Origin: Neckera pumila
Lineage: Eukaryota > Streptophyta > Bryopsida > Hypnales > Neckeraceae
Direction of reading: 5' to 3'
Length of the DNA: 64,000 bases
Assembly (NCBI GenBank): GCA_963969595.1
Contig: OZ018415.1
Span: 21,395,782-21,459,781, forward strand
Numbering within the stretch: the stretch's first letter is position 1; every line of letters begins with the position of its first letter. The notes under the pieces are model-generated. The model did no database searches. It was given only the letters and a program-made list of their open reading frames with translations, and was not told the origin of the DNA. Both the position numbers and the translations under genes were made by a program. Shown here in pieces: positions 11,940 to 23,343 of this stretch.

Positions 11940-12740
11940 CAATTCAGTTCATACCCTAAACCATTACATGATTTAGGTCTTTTGACACAAATCTAGCTAA
12001 CTTACTAGTAAGTGCTGGTGATTCACACCAAGTTATGACTGTACTCCTTCCCGGAGTCTTCACAAAGACATTGAGAAATCCATGGAAGTTTAATGAATGG
12101 TAGTAATTACCTGATTTTTGCTCATACTCTTTTCTCATCGTTAGAACTCCTCGTTTCCCCTGGAACAGTTCCCGGTCGACAGCTGCGCATGCTGACACCC
12201 GTGATGCTCGCAGCGGGACCCGGCCGAGGAATTTTACTTCAACTTGCAATATGGCAGAAGTACGGAAGTGGGGGCCGATTCCCTACATATTCCGGGGTGG
12301 GCTTGGTCGTTGTACTCTCTTCTTAATGGAATCTTCTGAGAAATAGCTCAAATAATGGGGCTCACTTCAACCCGTGGCGGCAGACTATCCGAGAATTAAC
12401 TGTCTTTGACCATTTGACCAAATATTGGTAATTATCGAGTTTTCATCTCCCTCTCCTACGAAACCGTCACTGCTCCTCTCCCATTCTCCCTTAGAGGAAG
12501 TAACTTCCGCCGTCAACTAGTGCGGCTTGCAAGTTTGGGTCTTTATTGGACGACACCTTCCGTGTATTGCGTTGCTTCGGCAGCGCCGCTCAACACGAGT
12601 ATGGAATCAGAACACCAACTTCCTTTGAATGCAATTCGAAGCTGCATGCGCTTGATCAACTTTGGTCCTTCTGGATGTCCGCTGACTGAGTCCGCGTATC
12701 TCAATTGAACAGTCTAGATTTCTACATGGATTGGAAAGTA
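11940..12740. pseudogene. Promoter-only relic of a peptide-gene block
   Basis: 12100-12740 is a diverged direct copy of the upstream region of block A: shared stretches include GACAGCTGC...GCTGACxCCCGTGATG...GCAGCGGGACCC and TGTCCGCTGACxxAGTCCGC. Just before it, 11940-12085 is the same region as 8740-8890 in inverted orientation, so this copy has rearranged. No SKWRPPSK coding sequence follows; an inverted-repeat element starts at 12773 where the transcribed region would be expected. Confidence 0.6.
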
Positions 12741-12772
12741 TAAGAGAGCACCACCATTAGGAAGAATTGGAG

Positions 12773-12831
12773 CCCTCAAAGGGGCTGTGAGTGAGGGGAA
12801 CGAGGGAACAGCAACTGATTTTTTTTTTTTT

Positions 12832-12862
<31 letters not shown>

Positions 12863-12956
12863 TTCCCCCTCTAGCGAACGGGAGAGCCTGGACAGCACCT
12901 GACACTGGCACTGAACCTTATTTTAATATTTAAAAAAACATAAAAATAGTTGATTT

Positions 12957-12989
<33 letters not shown>

Positions 12990-13388
12990 AATCTGATGTG
13001 GCACCATGGCGACCACATCAGCTTCCTAATTTGAGAATTAGTTTATTTTAATTATTTTATTATTATTTTAATTATTATTTTAATATTTTTTATTTTTTAT
13101 ATTATTATTTTAATATTTTTTATTTTTTATATTATTATTTTAATATTTTTTATTTTTTATATTATTATTTTAATATTTTTTATTTTTTATATTATTATTT
13201 TATTATTAATTTGTATTATTTTAATTATTTTAATTATAGTTATAATATTATATTAATATTATATTATTATTATGAATTTTTAAATTTTTAAAAAATGAAC
13301 CCCCCTGTTCCAAAACAGAGGCGTTCCCCTCAAAGGGGTTGCACCTCCCTGAGGGGAACTCCTCAAAGGGAAGCAGCCCCTTTGAGGG
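12773..13388. mobile_element. Foldback element with 15-bp terminal inverted repeats
   Basis: CCCTCAAAGGGGCTG at 12773-12787 is matched perfectly in inverted orientation at 13374-13388. The ends contain further GAGGGGAAC/GTTCCCCTC inverted motifs, so each end also forms a hairpin. The interior is extremely AT-rich, with a T-run/A-run pair (12822-12862), a 28-bp T-run (about 12960) and a tandem repeat. No ORF and no clear target-site duplication. It is consistent with a non-autonomous foldback or MITE-type element, but no second copy exists in this window. Confidence 0.55.
13069..13201. repeat. 30-bp AT minisatellite
   Basis: A 30-bp unit composed only of A and T (TAATATTTTT, TATTTTTTAT, ATTATTATTT) is repeated a little over four times without visible change, inside the foldback element. 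Confidence 0.9.
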
Positions 13389-14667
13389 TTGCCATTTTTC
13401 CTAATGAGTTACAGAGAATGAACCAAACAGTCATTCTTCCAAAGCAATCTCAGCTGAGTGATCCAGTGACACAATTCAAAGAGGCTAGCTAATGGCATAT
13501 TTCGTTAAAATGGCGGTATTCCTTTAAAATGGCGGAAAAGCTGGTTTAGGAGGCCTGCCGAAAACTAGTGGAAAGATGAGCACAAGGTAGGAAAATGAAT
13601 GTTATAGCGTGGTGATTTGTGCTTCTGAGGGGTAACATGGACACATGTATGAGTTGAACATAGCATTAACCATTTCGTCTAAGGGCTCAATGTGGGATAA
13701 AGGAGCGCCATGTGGGATGTTCATGTCGCACGTGGTGGAAATTCGGGCTTCAGTGAATGTCATGGGAGGAATTCAATTTGGCAATTGCATAGTTGGAGTG
13801 TTGCTTTGTACGTATAGGTCAATTTTGTAAGTAACTTCACAAAATTTGGAAAATGCCGAGCATTTTTAAAATTCCTCAATTATTCTTGAAAATCAGAAAA
13901 ACGTGATTCATAACAATTAAGAACATCAAAAAATAAGTTATCAAAAATCCTTGGAAAAGAGGGAAGGGGGGAATGCATGAATGGACAAAATCAATCCAAA
14001 ATTAGGAATGTCTGGAAAAAGCTTCAATGCTGAAATTGAAAAAATCCAAATCTGGCTATTGAGTTGTCAAACTATAGAAAGGAAACTATTTTCAGGTAAT
14101 TGCGAGAATTGACCTATGTGTACGATAGTGCATCATGTGCCGTTGCCCTTGTTGAAATGAAAAAAGGAATTTCTACTTCTTCAATTTAAAATTAACTTTG
14201 AAATTCAATAAGATTTAGACATGGATCCTAAATCCATGAAAGAAAGCACGGACACCTTTGCTTGTTGACAGTTTTTTGATAGTAGTATCCAACATGCAAA
14301 CCGGGTATGCAACACGGTCCAAGAAATTTGAAGCTAACAAACAGAGCAAACAAAAGACCACCAAATAGTCAACAATGTATGCATAGATTGGTGTGCCCTG
14401 TATTGTTGTCCCTCCGAAAATGAAAGAAGACAATGATTTCCCAAGACTCAATAATAACTTTGGAAATCTGTAGGGTTTGTTGTGCCATCAAAATAGCTAA
14501 AATATAAAAAAATTGCATAGAATTTTAATTGGTGGTAGATGTACGTCTAAAGCTCCAAGGGAAGGGTTTAGCCCCTTAGATGGTAGCAATGAAAAGCTCA
14601 TAATGGGGTAACTATTAAATCTTCAAAAACTAGAAGGCGACATTCTGGCCTATGGAGTGCTAATAGA
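13389..14667. other. Spacer with junction repeat
   Basis: No gene seen. About 38 bp near 13488-13530 (CATATTTCGTTAAAATGGCG core) is repeated in inverted orientation near 48270-48310, at the left edge of peptide block B. Confidence 0.5.
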
Positions 14668-15292
14668 TTAACCCCTAAATGCCCAAGGCACCCAAATCTG
14701 GTGTTTGCAGAACTTTGAAGCTAAATAAAACCTAATGAAGTTGATATGCATAGAAAATTCTTCTTGGAGTCTAATTTTAGCATCAGAAATCCGATTCTAA
14801 AAATAAATGATGGTGATTTTTCTATTCAACTTTTTGAAGGGTACCCATTGCAATCTTCACTTCCCGTAGTGTTGAGAGCTCTTGGAAATGAGTCTGAAAT
14901 GCACTAGATCTTGGAGAAAAAATCACATTCAAGTTTCATTTAAAAAAATTGTAGAGTAGATTTTAAGAAGCCATAAATTGATCGGGGTTATACAAGTTAG
15001 GCCCTTTAACCTCATATTTTTTTGGTCACCAATTTTTTAAATTTTATTTGTGCAAAGAGGGTTGAAAGAATTTTGCAGTTTCAGCACCCTCATGGTCAAA
15101 CATTAGAATCTTTCACTCCATAAGTGGTATTGTTGTGTTTTCTTTTTCTATGAGATGTCTAGCATGTCCATTTTGAATTTGTACGGTTACAATTGAAACA
15201 AAATTGATACAACTTATCAAAATGTTGGCATTTGTTCAATTTTGAGCAAATTCCAGAAAACCCAAAATAGGCCTTGGGCATTTAGGGGTTAA
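14668..15292. mobile_element. TTAA-flanked element with perfect 22-bp TIRs
   Basis: The 22 bases at 14668-14689 (starting TTAACCCCTAAATGCCC) recur as a perfect inverted repeat at 15271-15292, defining a 625-bp element with no coding sequence. Both ends are TTAA. If TTAA is the target duplication, the terminus begins CCCCTAAATG, as in piggyBac-type elements; a TA or TTA/TAA duplication (Tc1/mariner or PIF/Harbinger) is also possible. A near full-length inverted relative lies at about 33290-33930, and partial relatives at 36540-36805 (inverted) and 43190-43530 (direct). Confidence 0.75.
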
Positions 15293-15815
15293 GGTAATGG
15301 ACGGATGGGTGGAATCATTGGTAAATGGAGTTTCATGCAATGAAGTGAATTTATTCCCGAGCGGCAACAAAGACTGCGAACTCCAAAAGACATCTGAAAC
15401 TCCCAAAATGGATACTTTACTAGTACTTAAAAATTTGGATTTACAAGGTTTGGGATCCAACTTTCTTCACATCATAGCTTGAACTCAAACAGTGGTTGTG
15501 CGATTTTCTTTGTGTGAATACATTACACTTGTGTCCATTGAAGGACAACTTGGAAACATAAAACGAAGAAGTCCTTTGTTCTACTTATGATTTCAACAAG
15601 AGGGGAAGAATGCTATAAGAAGACTCGACCTATCATAATATGTGTCGACTTTTTATTGCTATGCTGTGGGAATGTATTCTTGAATTATATTTATGAAAAG
15701 AATGTGAAAGGAAGTAAACTATTGTCTACAATCCAATAATATTGGGTGATGTATACACTATAGTGAAGTCGTTCTCGAGTCTATAGTAAGGGCTTGTAGT
15801 ACAAGTCACGTTCAT
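15293..15815. other. Spacer, no gene seen
   Basis: Moderately AT-rich sequence between the inverted-repeat element and the 3' end of the FCP1-like gene. No feature can be supported. Confidence 0.5.
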
Positions 15816-17605
15816 TTAACAATTCCGAGCGGACGTCACATCCCCTTCTGCATCCTTCGGAACCGCACAGCCTTCGGAGGAGCCCACTTCTTCCGCCATG
15901 TGCATCCGTTGTCGCCTGGCCCGTTTGGTAGCGACTTTGGATCCAGCAAGATTGCCTTTCACAAAGACGCGTGCGCGTCGCCGAACCTACACATGAAGAT
16001 TCTATGTGAAATGAGGAAACTTTCCCCTTCTCTGGAGGTGAGCATCGGTTCCAACTTTAAAATATTGGCCGACAAAGGCTGGATAATGTAACACGAGGGA
16101 CTGGTCTTCAAACCAAGCTAATTTCTGGACTTGTTGATATAGAAGCATCTGCTTCAAGAGGATCCGTCCAGAGCAAAATATGGCATGGTCATCCGACACG
16201 TCTTGTCCGAAAGGAGGGGGGTTCTCTGACACGTATTGGGTGACACTGCGATGGGATCGAAGCAGACCCAAGAGGTACGGGCGCAACGATCGGTGAAGAA
16301 AGTCATCTTCCTCGCTGCCCGTGTACGACTCTGGGAATATGGCATTGTAATATGGGTTGAGAATGCTGTTGAATGGACAACTGTCAATGAGCAAGGTGTT
16401 GGAAGAATTGGCCCTCATGGTGGTCGAGGAAAACCTATTTCCTTCCCAAATTACTTTGTGCAGAACTTTCAGCCGCAAAAGCCCCTCCGGGTGGTCGGCA
16501 AACTCAACAAAAGTGTCGAACGCGATAGAGGTATTGCAATCCATGTCCGTGGGGTGTGCCGGACAAAATTGAAGGGGATAATCACACTTCGTCACGGACC
16601 AATCACGGGGAAAACTCGGCACGGGGGGGCACCTGCACTCCCACCACGCCCAATACTGGATGATTGTCGTGTAGTCCTCCAACGCCAGGATTGTGACCCT
16701 AGCCGTCTCACTGCCCCAGAAGAGAAAATTCACCACCAGCTTTGCGACGGCGGCCGGCAGCCTCATCCAGATGGCTAATCTAAATTTGGAGGTCAAGCCC
16801 TTCAAGAAGGGGCGCATACCGGGACGACAGTAAAGTGTATATTCGCCGAACACGTGACGTCTCGTGGAATGAAAATCCTCCTCGGTTGGTGTAGCACCCG
16901 CGGGCATGGATTCGGGCACAACGTGGCCCTCGTGCTTAATACGACACAGGACCCCTTCTACCTCCAGAACAATCAAGTAGTCCCTAACGACAGCTTCTGC
17001 GGGGGTCTTCGCGGGTATCGGCACCGGTGCCTGCGTAGGCGATCCCCGTACTCTAAGTACGATTTATAAAAACGGTAGAGGAAGTTGACGACGACAGAAA
17101 ACGCAACTCCGGAAATGGCAGGAATCAAGTCCTCCTAGAAGGATCAAATCCAAGATGAAAGGACCGTGCTACCAAATCGAGCAGGCAATTATGAGAGACT
17201 TGGATTGCGAGTTACCTTCATTACGACGTTTGCCACCAAGTTTGCTGCTAGAGGAAGGCCGATCTCCGTTGCTGGGGTTGGTCCCACTTCCATCCGGACG
17301 AGTGCGACCTCCTCGTCTACAGCCAGAGTTGGGAGTTCCAAGTCGATTCCAGGAAGTATTGGCACAGCATCAGGAGTTGCTAAATCATGCTGCACGGGAG
17401 GGAGGAATTCATTCGACGCGGGAGCAACCTCTTCCATGTTCGAAGGGAGGACAGCCACGGCATTGGGCGCAGGCACGTCCAAGGAGACCGAAGGAACCAA
17501 GTCCACAGAAGTATGGGCGACGATTGGGTTATGTTGTTGGCAAAGGGGCGTAGCGCAATGCAGTGTTGGATCCGTGCCATGTGACGACCAGAAGAGCCTC
17601 GTCAC
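15816..17605 (-). pseudogene. FCP1/NIF-like phosphatase homologue, degenerate and probably broken
   Basis: Main exon reads 17030 to 16002. Near its start, YLIVLEVEGVLC aligns with HAD motif I of FCP1-type phosphatases (normally DxDGT/V), followed by YCRPGMRPFLKGLTSKFRLA (the RPG-FL-fIAVW-like region) and, about 200 residues on, SSNTLLIDSCPFNSILNPYY and AIFPESYTGSEED. The HAD motif III region is therefore kept, but both motif I aspartates are Glu, so catalysis is doubtful. An upstream exon 17605-17216 (low-complexity, Ala/Pro/Val-rich) joins in phase 0 across intron 17031-17215 (ATGAAG then GTAACT; GCAG then GCACCGGTG). After 16002 the frame continues through TAG 16002 and TAG 15987 to a basic tail (KRARRQRMHM) and TAA at 15816; the two TAGs could be decay, or a short intron ending GTGTAG could remove them. 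Family members dephosphorylate nuclear phosphoproteins; activity of this copy is not supported. Confidence 0.55.
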
Positions 17606-17929
17606 CCTAAATGCACATTATACGAGGGTGACTACAAGGCACATCAAATGCAACAGGAAAGACAAGTGCACCGAGTAACAATGTACACAACGCCTATCGA
17701 GCGCATAGGATTTTAATGAAAAAAAATCAATATATTCAAAATAGTTTACAATATTTACAATTTGAAGTATTTTGTACAAATGTGGGCGAAGGTTTGTCTC
17801 GACTACGTCTAACATGCAATGACATCCGCTAGCACTACGGCCCACGGCTCTGCCCCCTCTCTAGGACAAACATCGATCGGCTTGGCATAACTCCCTCACA
17901 TAGCGTACGCCTATCTACAACTAAGGGAG
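17606..17929 (-). terminator. Probable 3' UTR of the 17.9-23.3 kb gene
   Basis: Downstream of the TAG at 17930-17932 the minus strand holds several more TAGs, then an AT-rich stretch with TTGTAAATATTGTAA (about 17740-17765, minus strand), which resembles a plant far-upstream polyadenylation element. The sudden composition change supports TAG as the true terminator of that gene. Confidence 0.4.
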
Positions 17930-19294
17930 CTATGTGGAGGGGTTACCCACCGTGGAATCCTCTTGATCCACAGCTAGCGTGTCCACTTGGGCAGGGTCCG
18001 CTTCCGCCACCGAAGTTTGCCTCGGACCGAGTGGGGCCTGCAGCATTGGAGCATATTCCGCAGTGAAGTTAGTGAAGGAGACCTCGACATCTCCAAGTTC
18101 CACATCCAGGGCGTAGGGGTCATTGTCGTTGAAGCTCGAACGATGCACGGGTTCAAAGGAAGGAACGAAAGGAAATTGACTGAGGGCGAGGTCATCGAAC
18201 TCGGGGTCGAGAGAACCACTCACCGGTACAATCGCTGGGCTGGGCGAGGACATCTTCAAGAGGCCCGTGGCTGCAGTTTGGGTTGCCAACTGCGAGTTTG
18301 TCGTCGACACCCCGGACGCGTTCTGCAACTCGCTCGCAGGGGTTGGACTGGGAGCCGGCGTCGCTGTTTCTCCCTTCATGGTCTTCAACCACGCTTGGAT
18401 ATTATGCAGCATAGAGCGGGTTTCTGCAAATTCGACCGCCATTTGCTCCCTACTTGCCGCATCAGCTTGCCTCTCCGCTGCCCTTATCCTATCCGCCTCT
18501 GCCTCCCTGTCCTTCAACTCCTAGATGGTCTTCGTGAACCCCTCCATCGTCATAGACTGCTTCTTCCTGAACCGGTCGCCCAGACGTTGCAGATGCGAGA
18601 CTTCCATCTTCACATTGGCCTTATCCTCCGAAGGAGCCTTATCCTTATTGCTCCCGCCCTCAGTCGCTCCAGCCGCACCTTGTTCGGATGGAGCAGCGGC
18701 GGCCCTGGAATGCCTTATGGCGTCCACCGTGTCCTTGTACTCCGCCGTGGTTGCTGCAGCTCGATTCAGACGCGCTTGAAGCTCAACGTCACTTTCATTG
18801 TCCTCATCATCGTCTATGACGATGACTTCAACCTCGACCTTCTCCTTGGCTTTCTCCGCGGGCAGATCTCGCCTCATCTTCCGGATAAAGTCGATGCATA
18901 TTCTCTCCTCGGGAGAGGGTACAAGAAGCTGCGAGACGAGGGTGTCGATCTGGACTTGGGCAATTGTAACCATCTTGGCCTTCTCCTTACCGCCCACGGG
19001 AGCCAGGATCACTCCATCAAGACGAGCCCGCGTCTCCTTCACCCTATCTGCCAAGGAGTTATTGTTCGGCGGATTGGGCACGGAGCCCACCTCGGCACGA
19101 ACCGTATTGAACTCTAGCAACTCGTCAGCAGTCATAAGCGACTTCATGTCGTCCACTTGCTGCTGCATGTCTTCGAGTTGCAACCTGAGGGGTGCCTCAG
19201 GTGTGGCCGATTTGGCTCCAGCAGAAGTGGTAGCTCCTGCAGCTGGCGCGTTCGATGAAGGTGGAGGCGCGGCTTGTGAAGACGATCCGCCCTC

Positions 19295-19704
19295 ATCAGA
19301 ACGTGCGTTCTGATCCAGTAGAGAGGGAGTGGCAGGGACGATGGACGGAGGGGTCATCACAATATCTGCATCGTGATATGGCTCGTGGTAGGTTAGGGTG
19401 AGAGGGGCAACATGATCAGATGGGACGCCCCCACCCCGCCCAGGTGGAGACGTAGGTCGGGGAGCAAGAGGGTGACCACCTTCGGAACAGACGCTCTGAT
19501 CCTGCACAAACGGAAACAGGGGCCTCGAAGATGGAGGATCCAAGGCCTCATCATTCTCGTTCCTGTCTCGGTCCCTGGGAGACGAAGGGCGGGGCGACGG
19601 AGTGTCGAGGTCTTCAGAGCGGCCGCCCTGATCCCGCCTCGATGGAGTGTATGCTTGTGTAGGACTACCGCCGAGAGCGACACGCTCAGGACGATCGTCT
19701 TGAC
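19295..19704. repeat. Coding copies of the 20-bp palindrome (four)
   Basis: 19295-19314 (ATCAGAACGTGCGTTCTGAT, a perfect inverted repeat around TG), about 19481-19500, 19613-19632 and 19685-19704 match the palindrome field upstream of the gene. On the coding (minus) strand they encode DQNARSDE, DQSVCSE, DQGGRSE and QDDRPER, making the protein repetitive at exactly these points. Confidence 0.65.
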
Positions 19705-21757
19705 CCTCACGATGGAATCGGGGGACCGGAGGTGTCACCGCACCGCGCTCACTAGCGAGATCATTTGTGACCGTCGTCTCGCTGGCCGTCGGGTTCTGTG
19801 ACTGCTCCACCAAGTCATCTGACTCCGTGTCGCTAGGTTCGCGATCTCCTGTCTCATCCTCATCCTCATCCTCATCTTCGCTGTCGTCGTCGTCGCTCTT
19901 GGGTACGCCATCGTCGTCCCCACCTTCGGACTCGACTCCCACGACAGTTGCATCATCGGCTACGTCGCCGGCGTTGTCGTCGTCGGCAAATTCGTCGACG
20001 ATATTCCGGGCGGCGTCGGCCTCCACTTCTTCGGCTGTCCGAATCGGTTCTTCCTCCAACGTCATCGGAGGCGTATTCTTGTCGTAAACATACGTCAGGG
20101 CGTATGGAGGAGGGACCAAGAAGTCGGGCCACATCATGGAATCAATCCGATTGTGAACTCTGTGCCGGAAAAGACCTTTTTCGGATGGGAGCATGAAGGA
20201 CTCGGAGCTACGGCACAACATCTGCAGTCATAAGCCAAGACGTTGTTAGATAATGCGGTACTTAGACTTCACCAACTTGGTAGGATACGATAAGTGGGAT
20301 AATAGAAAGAGCAGGTTACTATCTTACCGTGCAGGCAGAGATCGGCTTGGCCCCGGCAAACAAGAGCATGACCGTGCCTTAGTCCCTGCAGAACTTGTCG
20401 ATGAAGCGGAGGTACGTCTCATACCGGAGCTCAAAACCAGACAACAGCATCGGATAGTCATGACGACAGACATCTGCAGTTTTGTAGCTCTTGTCGTCCG
20501 TCTCCAACGGCTCCTCTTCATCCGCCGAAAGTTTTGGAACGATGCCCTCCTGGTCCACGAGCTTCAAGTTCATGAAACTCTTGGAGTATCTTTGTAGGTA
20601 CATGACGATGTCTTCGCTCTTGTCCTTCACGAGCGGTTTGCCCTTGCTGCGCTTGTAAACGCAGTCGCGCGTGAGTCTGTGTCCCGGCAAGATGTCCTTC
20701 AGCATGTCCTGCACTGTGGCCAACCTCCTCTTGTTTAGGATGACCATCCACGTGTGCACGAGCTTGGACATATTCTTGTTCGTGACCTTGTCCACGTGCT
20801 TCAGCACATACTTGTATGCAGAGTTGATCTCCATTTTCCCCACCTTGGGAAATTGGCGGAGGTCCATGATCCTGACCTCGGCGTACTTCCAGCTAGCGGG
20901 TCCGGGAGAGCAGGTCGACCAGTATTCATTACGGTAGAGATAGAGTTGAGGGTCAAAATTCTTCGTTGGTTGACTCCACCTGCAAACTGAGGCGCGTGAG
21001 TACTGACCAACACTGGTCGACCTCTCGTTGTTCTGCATGACTCTGTCGAGGGCCGCGACGAGGTCATTCGGTTTCGGTTCCTTCTTCGCCCCCGACTTGC
21101 ATTCCACCTTCAGCCAAGAATCACCAAGTCTTTGAAGAACCCGCATGTGGAAGCCGTTTATATCGAGGACCGCCTTCAAATTCCGCCAGTTCTCTAGGGC
21201 GAGGTCACCACTGTCCTTGTCGAAGACGTCCACGGCCTCAAGAATTCCCAATCGCTTGGCCCTTGCTACCAACTCCCTCACGAGTACTGTCTTGTGCTTC
21301 TTGTTCGTGCACCACTGACCGAGCGAGAGGGCCGTGTTCCAGCAATACGGCTCCTCAGGTACACTTTGGGTGGGGCGTCCAAGATTTTGCGTCCCAGCTC
21401 ACCAACCGCGGAATCGTCCAATCCGGACAATGCCCTCAACTGATTATGGGACCACGTGATTGGCTTGTATGGCTTGCAATCCCCATCCGCGTCTACCTTT
21501 TCCTTGAAAGGGCAGTCCGAATCGAGGTCGTGCAAATCGCCGGAATCCTCCGAGTCGAAGACACTCTTCCAGACCGCCCATGTGTCGTCCGAGGCCATGA
21601 AGAGCTTGCGCTCCCCCCCCTTCTCGAACTCATAGGGCTTTTTTGTCCCATTGTTGTTCTTTGGACTGAAGGTTGCATCAAAACTCTACTCCACCTTCTC
21701 CCGGAACACCTGCACATGGACGGAAGACATACGTAAATGGGCAGGTAACACACAGGT

Positions 21758-21939
21758 TTAGGACGGCCGTTCTGATCCTACCTCCTACTGCAGACACTAT
21801 CGATATGTGGTGAGGGACAATCAGTTTGAACCATGTAGAGCTAGTCCACTGATCTCTGGCAGTATTATTAACTACTTCATCTACAATGTACTGCATGATT
21901 ATAACTACAAGACGTGAACATCAGAGCGTGCGTTCTAGA
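21758..21939. repeat. Two palindromes inside intron 1
   Basis: TTTAGGACGGCCGTTCTGAT at 21758-21777 and ATCAGAGCGTGCGTTCTAGA at 21920-21939 lie within the 250-bp first intron of the 17.9-23.3 kb gene. Confidence 0.7.
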
Positions 21940-23343
21940 GTGTTGGCTTGTCATAATACCTGGAACCTCTTGAGTTCGTCTTGGTCTTCCGGATTCGCGT
22001 TCTTCCGGAATATCGACGGTTTTCCTGCGGCCACCCAGAAGTGCCGGCAGTGAACAATGGTTGCCGACACGGACGTCAGGAACAAGATGCTTGTGTTCTT
22101 GTCGTTGCACTTCGATGACAACGCGTGAAGGTGGTCCTTGTTCTCGGACCATACGATCTCGCATATCCACTTCTGCATGGTCTTGGATATGTTATCGTCG
22201 TCGACGGCGAACTCCCCCGAAGTTATCTTCCCAGTGGCCTTCCTTGTGTATTGGCCGTTGATGATCTTGAATTTCCCGGCACCGACGCAGTCATTCCAGC
22301 AGGTTGGCCTGACCGGCGTGTCGGGCATGACTGTCAGGGTTTGTTTCGTGAAATTCAGCTTCACGATTTGGTCGAGAATTTTCACCACTCCTCTATCTTG
22401 AAGCGGCCTATAGATTATGCCCGACTTCTCGTCTGCGTTCACCATGTCCTCCAAGTTCAACTCAAAGTAATTGCCACGGCCGAAGATGTACATGTAACGC
22501 GATTTCTCCTTGAACTTCTTGTTGGCCTAGGCCTGGGCCTTCAAGCGCCTCCTCATTTCGGATTCCTGCCCGTGCTTAGCTTGCGGTTTGAAATCCACCG
22601 GCTCTATGAGCTTCTCCGGGATGTCCGCTGGATTGAACGGAACTGTATTCGGGTTGTCAACCCATTTTCCGTCCTTTTTCTTGTATGCGATGGACCGAGC
22701 TTGCTCTTCGGTTATTTCCGGGTACTCGAGTAATGAGCTTTGCGTCGACATGCTCGGGGCTCCTTCGGACGTCTCTAAACTCGGCGGGTTGACTCGCTGT
22801 TGCTTGGTCCACCTATTCGCATCCTCGCCTTCCGCAGGCGACGATGGACCTGCGTCAGCCTGTGCGGGCTTGCGTTTCTTTGTCTTCACTTTGACATTAG
22901 GGCGCCTCTCCTTAGAGATAGCGTCCTCCGCTTTCTCACCCGTCTGACTTCTGTTCGGTGGTTCGGGTGCCGCCGTCTGCCGTTCTGGAGTCTGTTGCTG
23001 CTGTGGTGTAGAATGACCGGCTGCGGATTGTTGTTGCTGGTTCTGCACCGGCACTTGGCTTGGTGGGTTTGTTCTAAGCCAACTTGGAGCGGTTGTAGCC
23101 GTCTTTCGGATTTGCCTTGCTAGGACAGAGGCAGCCGTCCCCGTTGTGACGTTTCGAGGTGGGTTTGGAGCAGCAACGGCGGACTCCCCCATGAGGGCTG
23201 TCGAGGGTGGTGGCCGGGAGCGGGGGACGGCTCCAGAGCCTGAGGCGGCAGTTTTCTTGGCCTTCTTCATCGGCTTCGACTGAGAGTCCATTTCTCGATG
23301 ATGAGATTCCTGAGAGGCCATCTTCTGTGTTAGCGTAGCCGTG

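Larger units (their letters stand above)
17930..23321 (-). pseudogene. Three-exon large gene of unknown family, broken
   Basis: Start ATG at 23321 (acceptor-like ACACAG just upstream; MASQESHHREMDSQ). Exon 1 23321-21960, intron 21710-21959 (CAG/GTATTA...GTGCAG), exon 2 21709-20328, intron 20222-20327 (ACG/GTAAGA...CTGCAG), exon 3 20221-17930; both joins are phase 0. Exon 1 is Pro/Gln/Lys-rich, then globular (WNDCVGAGKFKIINGQY, HFWVAAGKPSIFRKN). Exon 2 is globular (MRELVARAKRLGILEAVDVF onward). Exon 3 has an acidic tract (DDDDSEDEDEDEDETGD), Pro/Ser-rich repeats containing DQxxxSE-like motifs, and a helical charged C-terminus (ELKDREAEADRIRAAERQAD). Breaks: TAG 22527, TAG 21686, TAA 20379, TAG 18521 and a one-base frameshift near 21363. 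All four stops sit where Gln reads naturally. Without them the product is about 1,680 residues. I recognise no domain. TE origin is likely but unproven. Confidence 0.65.

Noticed and set aside
17930..18523. TAG readthrough (gag-pol style) at 18521
   Set aside because: The same gene has three other in-frame stops and a frameshift, so recoding at one site would not restore it.
18521..20221. Intact 566-residue gene
   Set aside because: The frame continues in coding style after the TAG at 18521 and upstream exons join in phase, so it is one piece of a larger broken gene.
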